64,000 bases of DNA from an uncultured Flavobacteriaceae bacterium (GTDB lineage Bacteria; Bacteroidota; Bacteroidia; Flavobacteriales; Flavobacteriaceae): NCBI GenBank assembly GCA_947494715.1, contig CANLWG010000001.1, positions 248,001 through 312,000 on the forward strand, read 5' to 3'. Both the position numbers and the translations under genes were made by a program. Under the pieces are notes generated by a model. That model had not been told where the DNA came from. It worked only from the letters and a program-made list of their open reading frames with translations, and did no database searches. Below are positions 8,853 to 16,732 of this stretch, in pieces; the stretch's first letter is position 1, and the number at the start of each line of letters is the position of its first letter.

Positions 8853-10313
8853 ATGAAAACAAAATATTTTTTAGTATTGCTCGGAACTCTTCTGGCAATC
8901 ACATCTTGCGAAGACGTTTATACCGAGGAACCTTTTACATTTTTACCTCCTGAATCACTGGGCTCCGAAGAAGGTGCTTTAGCCTTACTCAAGGGCGCCT
9001 ATGCGGGATTACAGCTGAGAAGTTACTATCAACAGGATTTTGTATTGCAGGCCGAAATGCGGTCCGAGTATATGAACGGACGCGGCAGTTACCTTCCTGT
9101 AGGGCGTTACGATTTGGATCCCAGAAACATAGGAAGAATAGATGATGCCTGGGAGGCTATGTTCAATGCAGTAAACCGGGCCAATACGGTTATTGCTTCC
9201 CTACCTGATTTGGATCTCGATGAGGGCATCAAGGCGCAATTTATGGCAGAGGCCAAGGCGTTAAGGGGACTCCATTATTTTAATATTGTGCGCTCTTGGG
9301 GCGGAGTGCCCCTGCGTCTGGAACCAATTGAAGGTTTGGGCGGTGTTGGAATTCCCAAGTCTTCCCCGGAAGAAGTGTATGCACAAGTTGAGCAGGATCT
9401 GATCGATGCCATAAACTCCAACGCTTTGGCGGAGTCTTTCGGAGCCTCGGATGAAGGGCGATTGACCTTAGACGGAGCAAGGGTTATTTTGGCACATGTA
9501 TATTTGACCCTTGGACAGTATTCCGAGAGTGAGGCCATTGCCAAAGGTATTATTGATTCAGGGCGTTACACCTTGGAGTTGGATCTGCCCACGGTCTTCT
9601 CACCCGAACCCGGTGCCACACATTCTGGCGAAATCTTTTCGGTTACATGGATAAGGAACGGTTCTCAAGGGATGAGGTTGCCCAGCTTTATGCATAACAC
9701 TGCGTTGGGCTATTCCTCGGCAGGCTTTAGGGTATGCTTGAGAAACTTAAACGCCCCCATTATCAATGAAGGATGGGATGAGGCCGACCTTAGAAAGAAT
9801 TTTAATCTTTACAACACTCCAGAGGAGGTAGCCGTACTTTCTGCCGCAATTCCCGGATTGTTCAAAAAATACATAGATAGGAATGGTGCAGGGCAGAATG
9901 CCCACGGCAACGATCAGCCAATTTATCGCTATGCGGACATTTTGACCATATATGCTTGGGCCAATGCGATGGCCAATAATGGGCCGACCCCTGATGCCTA
10001 TGAGGCCCTGAACCAAGTGCGTAGAAGAGGGTACGGTGTTTCGGTAACTACACCGAATGCCGCCATTGATTACGCCGGCCTGGATTTGGATGGGTTCATG
10101 GATGCCGTATGGAACGAGCGGGCTTGGGAGTTCATCATGGAAGGCAAGCGCTGGTACGATCTTCAGTTGATGCCCAGGGACAAGGCACTAGCACTTATCA
10201 ACGAAGCGGGAGGTGAGTTTTTTGAGGATCGGGATTGGCTTTACCCCATTCCCAGACAGGAAATTGACAATAATGACCAATTGACCAATGCCGACCAAAA
10301 CCCAGGATATTAA
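8853..10313 (+). CDS. SusD/RagB-family outer membrane glycan-binding lipoprotein
   Basis: 486 residues with a lipoprotein signal (ITSC, Cys19). The helical TPR-like SusD core is recognisable from AEAKALRGLHYFNIVRSWGG (about 131-150) and from the C-terminal RagB/SusD pattern NERAWEFIMEGKRWYDLQ, followed by the usual ending in which PIP precedes a final NPGY. It forms the lid on the preceding SusC barrel and delivers oligosaccharides to it. The 13-base gap and shared strand show co-transcription. A terminator-like hairpin follows at 10357, so the SusCD message may partly end there before the sulfatase genes. Confidence 0.95.
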   Translation: MKTKYFLVLLGTLLAITSCEDVYTEEPFTFLPPESLGSEEGALALLKGAYAGLQLRSYYQQDFVLQAEMRSEYMNGRGSYLPVGRYDLDPRNIGRIDDAWEAMFNAVNRANTVIASLPDLDLDEGIKAQFMAEAKALRGLHYFNIVRSWGGVPLRLEPIEGLGGVGIPKSSPEEVYAQVEQDLIDAINSNALAESFGASDEGRLTLDGARVILAHVYLTLGQYSESEAIAKGIIDSGRYTLELDLPTVFSPEPGATHSGEIFSVTWIRNGSQGMRLPSFMHNTALGYSSAGFRVCLRNLNAPIINEGWDEADLRKNFNLYNTPEEVAVLSAAIPGLFKKYIDRNGAGQNAHGNDQPIYRYADILTIYAWANAMANNGPTPDAYEALNQVRRRGYGVSVTTPNAAIDYAGLDLDGFMDAVWNERAWEFIMEGKRWYDLQLMPRDKALALINEAGGEFFEDRDWLYPIPRQEIDNNDQLTNADQNPGY

Positions 10314-10356
10314 AATAACGTTTTTGAGTTAGTCTGAGTTGTAGTTTAAAATGAAA

Positions 10357-10387
10357 ACGACCCAGTGTCCTGCTGGGTTGTTTTCTC
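10357..10387 (+). terminator. Intrinsic terminator after susD
   Basis: A 9-pair stem (10357-10365 with 10373-10381, one G-U pair, core GACCCAG/CTGGGTT), a 7-base loop and a T-rich tail (TTTTCTCTT) lie 44 bases after the susD stop. It separates the transporter genes from the sulfatase run and could set a higher SusCD than sulfatase transcript level. Confidence 0.7.
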
Positions 10388-10506
10388 TTAATGCTTCAAG
10401 TTAGGACAACTTGCATCGCATCTTAGTTCATATAGGAATCAAGCCTTATTGGATTATTGTCATGGGACTTATGTTGAAATACAAAAACCAAATGCAAAAA
10501 AGCGGA

Positions 10507-12063
10507 ATGAATAGAAACAGGCCATTTTACCTCTTTGTTTTAGGTATGGTCGCTGTTTTTGGCCTGTTTGGACAAGAGCGGGATACACCAAATATCATCT
10601 TTATCATGTCCGACGATCATGCCTCTCATGCCATAAGTGCCTACAAAGGTCTTTACAAGGACGTGGCACCAACACCCAATATTGATCGGCTGGCGGATGA
10701 GGGTATGCTTTTCAATAATGCCTTTTGCACTAATAGCATCTGTGGCCCAAGTAGGGCGGCCATCCTAACGGGAAAGTATAGCCATCAAAATGGGTTTTAT
10801 AAGAACGAGGGTGGGGATCCCTTTGATAGCACCCAGGAGACCTTCCCCAAATTATTGCAGAGGGACGGTTATACTACTGCAGTCATTGGCAAGTGGCATT
10901 TATGGAGCGAGCCTACAGGTTTCGATTATTATAAGTACCATACGCTTAATGGGGAACAGGGCAGTTATTGGGATCCTGTATACAACGATAACGGAGCGCA
11001 TATACAGGAAGAAGGCTATGCAACCAACCTGACAGGCGATTTTGCCTTGGAATGGCTTGAAGAGAAGCGGGATAAATCCAAACCGTTTATGCTAATGTTC
11101 CAGTTTAAGGCCCCGCATAGACCCTGGTACCCGGACAGCAAATATGAAAAATTGTTCGACGGGGTGGAAATTCCTTATCCCGAAACCTTTAATGATGATT
11201 ACGCCACCAGGGAGCTTACGGCGGGGAAGACCATGATGACCATCGAAAAACACCTGACCAATAAGGACCTCAAGATTCGGCGTCCGAAAGGCATGTCCGA
11301 TACGGAATTTAAGAAGTGGCAACGTTTGGGCGATAAAGGCGAGCATGTGTCGCCTTCGGATACTTTGACGGGCATGGCTCTAAAGAAATGGAAGTATCAA
11401 CGCTATATTAAAGACTATCTGGCCTGCATACGTTCAGTGGATGACAATGTAGGAAGACTTCTCGACTATTTGGACAAGAGTGGTTTATCAAAGAACACCA
11501 TTGTAGTGTATACCGCAGATCAAGGTTTTTATCTTGGTGATCATGGTTGGTACGATAAACGGTTTATGTACGAGGAATCCTTAAGAATGCCTTTTATAAT
11601 ACGATATTCTGGGAAAGTAAAGGCGGGTCGGAAAAACGACAATACAATTTTAAATATCGATTTTGCACCTACTCTTTTGGATATGGCCGGACTTAGGCCT
11701 CCTAAGGAAATCCAGGGGAAGAGTTTCGCTCCCTTGCTTTTCAATACGGATAAGACGGGTTTTAGAAAAGCAATGTATTATCACTATTATGAGTACCCCA
11801 AATGGCACAGTGTTCAACCTCATTATGGGATTCGTACGGAACGATACAAACTCATCCATTTCTACTATGATATTGATGTCTGGGAGTTGTTTGACCTTGA
11901 AAAAGACCCCAATGAGTTGACCAATGTCTACGACGACTTGGAATATGAGGAGGTTGTAAAGAAGCTAAAAAGGAAATTGAGCAGACTACAAAGGGAATAC
12001 AAAGCCAATATTCCACTGGAAAGAATGCGGGCCGTTACCGATAAGGGGCGCATTGAATATTAA
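10507..12063 (+). CDS. Secreted type I (formylglycine) sulfatase
   Basis: 518 residues from the ATG at 10507. An in-frame ATG at 10411 exists, but the later start places a clean signal peptide (NRNRPFYLFVLGMVAVFGLFGQ) at the N-terminus. The alkaline-phosphatase-like sulfatase domain shows the metal Asp pair in IFIMSDDH and the maturation motif C-G-P-S-R, whose Cys79 would become formylglycine. It also shows GKWHLW, FKAPHRPWYP and the second metal site TADQGFYLGDHGWYDKR. The C-terminal part has the usual short sandwich (YELF-type: WELFDLEKDPNE). FKAPHRxWxP resembles N-acetylglucosamine-6-sulfatase-like members, but the substrate cannot be fixed. It probably desulfates the glycan imported by the SusCD upstream and depends on a formylglycine-generating enzyme encoded elsewhere. 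Confidence 0.92.
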   Translation: MNRNRPFYLFVLGMVAVFGLFGQERDTPNIIFIMSDDHASHAISAYKGLYKDVAPTPNIDRLADEGMLFNNAFCTNSICGPSRAAILTGKYSHQNGFYKNEGGDPFDSTQETFPKLLQRDGYTTAVIGKWHLWSEPTGFDYYKYHTLNGEQGSYWDPVYNDNGAHIQEEGYATNLTGDFALEWLEEKRDKSKPFMLMFQFKAPHRPWYPDSKYEKLFDGVEIPYPETFNDDYATRELTAGKTMMTIEKHLTNKDLKIRRPKGMSDTEFKKWQRLGDKGEHVSPSDTLTGMALKKWKYQRYIKDYLACIRSVDDNVGRLLDYLDKSGLSKNTIVVYTADQGFYLGDHGWYDKRFMYEESLRMPFIIRYSGKVKAGRKNDNTILNIDFAPTLLDMAGLRPPKEIQGKSFAPLLFNTDKTGFRKAMYYHYYEYPKWHSVQPHYGIRTERYKLIHFYYDIDVWELFDLEKDPNELTNVYDDLEYEEVVKKLKRKLSRLQREYKANIPLERMRAVTDKGRIEY

Positions 12064-12082
12064 CCAAAAATAAGATTGCCAT

Positions 12083-12853
12083 ATGTCACGAAATATTTTG
12101 TCTATAGGGCTTTTTGTTTGCCTGTTGGGATGCAATACCAACAGTGGCCAGCCTTTACCAACCGCTCTATGGGATTTTAGTGCCGGTGAATCATTGGAGA
12201 GTACCGGAACTGTAAATTACAAATTGATCAAGGCCAATGACCTCGTATCCTTTAAAGAGGACGAGTACACAAAATATCTTGACATACAGGAAGGCGGGTA
12301 TCTATATATTCCTAGAAAGGATTGCCCCGCATTGGACTTTCATGGCGAACGTTCAAAATTTACCATTGTGGCAAAGCTTAACCGCAGAGAGAAATCATAC
12401 CGACAGTGCGAGGCCATTGCCGGTATGTGGAACGAAACCCGTAAGAAAAGACAGTACTATCTTTTTTTGAACCTTATGCAAAAAGAAAGCGGAGATCAGG
12501 TCTGTGGCCATGTCTCCGATGTTGGGGGACCTACACCGGGACATAAATGGGCCATGGATGCATCGATTGGAAAGACACCTATAGCATATGGAGAATGGGT
12601 TACCGTGGCTTTTAGCTTTGATGGGCAGTATGCCAAGTCCTACCTAAACGGTAAACTGGATAGGAGAGAGGATTTAAACCCGTACAAATTTGGAAAAGGC
12701 CTTTTTGATGGTGGAAGAGATGGATCGGACTTTACAGTGGGTGCCGTAGATCGCTTGGGTGAGATCGGTAACTTCTTTGTTGGCGGAATTGCAAAACTGG
12801 TAGTTTACGATAAGGCGCTGTCCGAACAGGAAATTGCCGATTTAAAACTATGA
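12083..12853 (+). CDS. LamG-like (concanavalin A-type) lipoprotein
   Basis: 256 residues with a lipoprotein signal (FVCLLGC). The rest reads as one jelly-roll lectin-like domain: an early sheet (GGYLYIPRKDCPALDF), the LamG-type strand WVTVAFSFDGQYAKSYLNGK and the terminal LVVYDKALSEQEIADLKL, the standard LamG/pentraxin-like ending. No catalytic residues can be assigned, so it is probably a surface glycan-binding protein or an inactive relative of polysaccharide lyases. It sits 20 bases after one sulfatase and 11 bases before the next, so it belongs to the same transcript and most likely binds the same sulfated polysaccharide. Confidence 0.8.
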   Translation: MSRNILSIGLFVCLLGCNTNSGQPLPTALWDFSAGESLESTGTVNYKLIKANDLVSFKEDEYTKYLDIQEGGYLYIPRKDCPALDFHGERSKFTIVAKLNRREKSYRQCEAIAGMWNETRKKRQYYLFLNLMQKESGDQVCGHVSDVGGPTPGHKWAMDASIGKTPIAYGEWVTVAFSFDGQYAKSYLNGKLDRREDLNPYKFGKGLFDGGRDGSDFTVGAVDRLGEIGNFFVGGIAKLVVYDKALSEQEIADLKL

Positions 12854-12863
12854 ACAGGATCCT

Positions 12864-14390
12864 ATGAAACGTCTATTTGGCCAGCTCAATCCAATATTGG
12901 CGGTCATAATATTGCTTGGTCTCCAAAGTTGTAACATGACGGAACGTACCTCTGACCATGAATCCGGAAGGTACAATGTGCTGTTTATTTCCATTGATGA
13001 TCTAAGGCCCCAGCTCGGGAGTTATGGTGATAAGATGGTAAAATCCCCCAATCTTGATCAATTTTCGAAAGAAGCGGTAACGTTCAATAGAGCCTATTGC
13101 CAGCAGGCACTTTGCTCAGCTTCCAGAGCATCCATACTAACCGGATTGAGGCCCGAAACCACTAAGATTACTGGCATGTACCAGAAAGGAAAACCCCTGG
13201 ATGAACAATATCCCGAGGCGTATACCTTACCTGAAAGTTTCAAGGATTCCGGATATTTCTCCTATAGTATTGGCAAGGTGTTCCATCAAATGGGTGCAAC
13301 ATCCATTGGATCTGACAATATTGCCTCTGCCTGGTCGGAACCAGCTTGGAACCCGGACGTACCGGCTTATGGCCCAAACGCAATGAAAAGATATCATACG
13401 AAGTACGATTCCTTGGCAATGGTGGGTGGAGACATGCAAAAACTTGCATCTATTCCCAAAGTAACTTACTTTGAGGCGCCTGATGTAAGCGACCATGATT
13501 TGCCGGATGGCGCCATGGCGGATAAGGCCATTGAGATGATCAATCAAACTCAAAAGGACGGGAAAAATTTCTTTTTGGCCCTTGGTTTTGTCAAACCACA
13601 CTTACCTTTTGTGGCACCAAAAAAATACTGGGACCTATATGACCCTGACAGTCTCCGGCTTCCTCCAAATCGTTTCCACCCTATAAACGCTCCGCCATAC
13701 ACCATACTAAGGGACATTGGCATCTACAAATACGAAAATGGACCTAAAAAAGGAAGTAAACCAACCCAAGAACAGGCGGTCAAAGCGTTACACGGGTATT
13801 TAACCTGTATTAGTTATGTAGATGCCCAGTTTCAGAAAGTAATCCAAGAGCTCAAGGAGCAAGACCTATATGACAAGACCATAATAGTGGTTTATGGAGA
13901 TCATGGCTATCAGGTGGGAGAGCATGACAGTTGGGGTGCCAAGCACTCCAACTATGAATCGTCAACATGGGTTCCCTTATTTATTCGTGTACCTCATTCC
14001 CCTATGAATGGGAAGACTACGGATCAATTGGTAGAGCTTTTAGATATTTACCCCACATTGGTGGATTATTGTAAGGTTAAAAAACCTGCTTATGATCTTG
14101 AAGGAAGAAGCTTGCGTCCAATTCTGGATGCAGATTCGGTATTGAAGTGGAAAAACGAAGCTTTTAGCATATATCCCCGCAACATCCCTAAAGTAGGAAA
14201 GGCTATAGGATATTCCATGGTAACCGATAGGTTCAGATTGGTCAAATGGGCTGCAGTGGATACCGATTCCGTTTCATATGAGCTTTATGATCACCATGTC
14301 GATGCCCAAGAAAACATCAACCTTGTCAATGTGCCCTACTATAAATCAATTTTAGATAACTTAAAACGACGGATGGAGGCGGCTTATTAA
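12864..14390 (+). CDS. Lipoprotein type I sulfatase, iduronate-2-sulfatase-like
   Basis: 508 residues with a lipobox (LQSC, Cys23). The first metal site is ISIDDLRPQLGSYGD (D45, D46), as in iduronate-2-sulfatase relatives. The maturation motif is C84-S-A-S-R88, with Ala in place of the usual Pro; the anaerobic and aerobic maturases tolerate C-x-A/P-x-R. GKVFHQ, GFVKPHLPFVAPKKYWDLY and the second metal site YGDHGYQVGEHDSWGAKHSNYE are intact, so the enzyme is expected to be active. The C-terminal ELYDHHVDAQENINL is the family ending. It should remove a sulfate ester, possibly from an uronate or related residue, at the cell envelope. Its stop is immediately followed by the ATG of the next sulfatase. 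Confidence 0.92.
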   Translation: MKRLFGQLNPILAVIILLGLQSCNMTERTSDHESGRYNVLFISIDDLRPQLGSYGDKMVKSPNLDQFSKEAVTFNRAYCQQALCSASRASILTGLRPETTKITGMYQKGKPLDEQYPEAYTLPESFKDSGYFSYSIGKVFHQMGATSIGSDNIASAWSEPAWNPDVPAYGPNAMKRYHTKYDSLAMVGGDMQKLASIPKVTYFEAPDVSDHDLPDGAMADKAIEMINQTQKDGKNFFLALGFVKPHLPFVAPKKYWDLYDPDSLRLPPNRFHPINAPPYTILRDIGIYKYENGPKKGSKPTQEQAVKALHGYLTCISYVDAQFQKVIQELKEQDLYDKTIIVVYGDHGYQVGEHDSWGAKHSNYESSTWVPLFIRVPHSPMNGKTTDQLVELLDIYPTLVDYCKVKKPAYDLEGRSLRPILDADSVLKWKNEAFSIYPRNIPKVGKAIGYSMVTDRFRLVKWAAVDTDSVSYELYDHHVDAQENINLVNVPYYKSILDNLKRRMEAAY

Positions 14391-16259
14391 ATGGGATACA
14401 TTAAAACAAAATTTTTGGGCATTCTTGCTATTTTGATGCTGATTTCATGTTCAGAAGAAGAAATACCAAACATTTTATGGATCGTGAGTGAAGATAACAG
14501 TCCTTATTTGGGCTGCTATGGCGATACCCTTGCCACTACCCCAAATATTGACACGTTGGCCAAATCCGGTTTTCTTTATACCCATGCCTATGCAAATGCC
14601 CCGGTTTGTGCACCGGCCAGAAATACCATTATCACCGGGGTGTACGCCAATAGTAACGGACATCATCACATGAGGAGCCGATACAATATGTCTGACAAAA
14701 TCACCTTCTTCCCAACCTATTTAAGACAAGCCGGATATTACTGCACCAACAATAGAAAAGAGGATTACAATATGAATTTGGAGCAGACCAAGGATATTTG
14801 GGACGAGTCCAGTTCCAATGCCCATTATAAAAACAGGAAGCAAGGCCAACCCTTTTTCGCCGTTTTCAATATAGGGACCTCCCATGAAAGTTCCATTCAT
14901 AAAACCATTCCAAAGGATGAACTTAGGCACCGTCCCGAAGATATGGTATTGCCTCCTTATCATCCGGACACACCGAAAATAAGGCATGATTGGGCACAAT
15001 TCTATGACAAAATAGAAAACATGGATTCCCAGTTGGGGGATCTCCTCCAAGAATTAGAGGATAGTGGACAATATGATAACACCATTATTTTTTACTACAG
15101 TGACCATGGTGGAATTTTGGCCCGTAGCAAGCGGTTTGTTTACGAGTCCGGAACCAGGGTTCCCATGATTGTCCATATCCCTGAAAAGTACAAACACCTG
15201 TATCCGGAAACGATTATTGAAAACAAGGTGGACCGTTTGGTAAGTTTTGTGGATATGGCACCAACGATTTTAAGCCTATGCAAGATTCCCATTCCTGAGT
15301 TTATGCAAGGTAGGGCATTTTTAGGGGAAGCAAGGACCGAAGATCCGGAGTACTCCTTTATGTTCAAGGATCGTATGGATGAGCGTTATGATATGAGCCG
15401 TTCCGTTAGGGATAAAAAGTACCGCTATATCCGTAACTATTTGCCCTATCGGGTGTATGGACAGCACCTGAATTACCTATGGAATGCGCCATCTATCAAA
15501 TCTTGGGAAGAAGCCTATAAGAATGGAACATGCAATGAGATCCAAAGCATTTTTTGGAGTGAAAAGCCCATAGAAGAGCTTTACGATACCGAAAATGACC
15601 CTTGGGAGGTAAACAACCTGGCCCAGGACCCTATTTATCTACCCATTTTGGAACGCCTCCGAAAGGCCAACCGGGATTGGATGCTGGAAATAAAGGATGT
15701 AGGTTTCATCCCAGAAGAACAATATGGGGCCATGCAATTCCAGAAGCCCCTTTATGACCTTACGCGTTCGGATTTGAATGGGGTCAAAATGGATTCCTTG
15801 ATCACAATAGCGGATTTTGCACTCACTGCCACAAAAAAAGACATCCCAAAACTAGTTTCCCTTCTGGATTCCCAAGACCGTGCTATTCGTTATTGGGCGG
15901 CCACCGGGATTTTGATGCTGGGACAAGATGCTACGGAAACCCTCAAGGATATTGATGTTGCAGATGGGGAGTCCATAGAAGGAGCATCCTTGGTGCTTGC
16001 GGAAGCATTGTACCGGACGGGGGAACACGAAAAGGGGAAAAGGATCTTGCTAAAGGGATTAATGAGTGATAATCTTTTTGCACGGGTGAGGGCATTGAAC
16101 ATAGTGGATTGTGTGGATGAGAGCGACCCTGAGGTGCAAAGGGAGACAGTTCGGATATATGACCATGGAAAACATGACCCAAAGGCGTATGATGTGCGAA
16201 TGTGTAGCTATCTTATGGAGAAGTGGGGTTTAACTTTCAATGATCAAATAACAAATTAA
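14391..16259 (+). CDS. Lipoprotein type I sulfatase, sulfamidase-like, with helical C-terminal extension
   Basis: 622 residues. Lipobox LISC (Cys20). The first metal site is written SEDNSPYLGCYGD and the maturation motif is C73-A-P-A-R77, the pair typical of heparan N-sulfatase-like bacterial sulfatases, in which Glu replaces the first Asp. The second metal site YSDHGGILARSKRFVYESG and ELYDTENDPWEVNNLA are present. After about residue 480 there is an additional part (PKLVSLLDSQDRAIRYWAATGI onwards) that reads like two or three HEAT-type helical repeats, making it longer than an ordinary sulfatase of 480-520 residues. The start codon abuts the previous stop, so translation is probably coupled. 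The substrate is inferred only to be a sulfated glycan. Confidence 0.92.
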   Translation: MGYIKTKFLGILAILMLISCSEEEIPNILWIVSEDNSPYLGCYGDTLATTPNIDTLAKSGFLYTHAYANAPVCAPARNTIITGVYANSNGHHHMRSRYNMSDKITFFPTYLRQAGYYCTNNRKEDYNMNLEQTKDIWDESSSNAHYKNRKQGQPFFAVFNIGTSHESSIHKTIPKDELRHRPEDMVLPPYHPDTPKIRHDWAQFYDKIENMDSQLGDLLQELEDSGQYDNTIIFYYSDHGGILARSKRFVYESGTRVPMIVHIPEKYKHLYPETIIENKVDRLVSFVDMAPTILSLCKIPIPEFMQGRAFLGEARTEDPEYSFMFKDRMDERYDMSRSVRDKKYRYIRNYLPYRVYGQHLNYLWNAPSIKSWEEAYKNGTCNEIQSIFWSEKPIEELYDTENDPWEVNNLAQDPIYLPILERLRKANRDWMLEIKDVGFIPEEQYGAMQFQKPLYDLTRSDLNGVKMDSLITIADFALTATKKDIPKLVSLLDSQDRAIRYWAATGILMLGQDATETLKDIDVADGESIEGASLVLAEALYRTGEHEKGKRILLKGLMSDNLFARVRALNIVDCVDESDPEVQRETVRIYDHGKHDPKAYDVRMCSYLMEKWGLTFNDQITN

Positions 16260-16732
16260 TAATTCCTTGCCTACCATCTTTTTCAAAAATCTGAGTGTCG
16301 GAATTTTTATATTCATCCTACATAGATGGTTTTATCTGTTGGGAATTCTAATGTAGTTAAGCCGAAATCAAAGATACCCATTAGCTTTCTCCGATTCTCG
16401 GAAAATGTGAAAATGAATTGGGAGTATTCGCTGTCAATTGCAAATTTATGTAGGAAAATTTGATTTGAAATTTGCCTCTGAATAGGGCATTTTGAACCGG
16501 GTTTAGACTTTGGCTAACTGTTCAAAAATTAATAATCAACATATTATGGTTCATGGTTTAGTGCAGAAACCCAGATGAAGAAAAAGCCGTTGATTATCAA
16601 AGGCCTTATGCTTTTGAGCTTTTTTCATTATGGTTACTTCTATTTGACTTGTTGCATGATTGTTACCCACTTTTAATGCCGGTTTTCAGCATTTGTTTGA
16701 CAATGAAAATTTTGAAAAACGTCTAATAGCAA
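16260..16732. other. Gene-free gap between convergent genes
   Basis: About 470 bases separate the last sulfatase from the end of the fibre gene. No convincing open frame or strong terminator was found. A 9-base inverted repeat (ATAATCAAC at 16532-16540, GTTGATTAT at 16589-16597) is the only structure noted. Confidence 0.4.

Noticed and set aside
12864-14390. C-S-A-S-R motif as evidence for an inactive sulfatase
   Set aside because: C-x-A-x-R is an accepted maturation motif and all other active-site residues are present.
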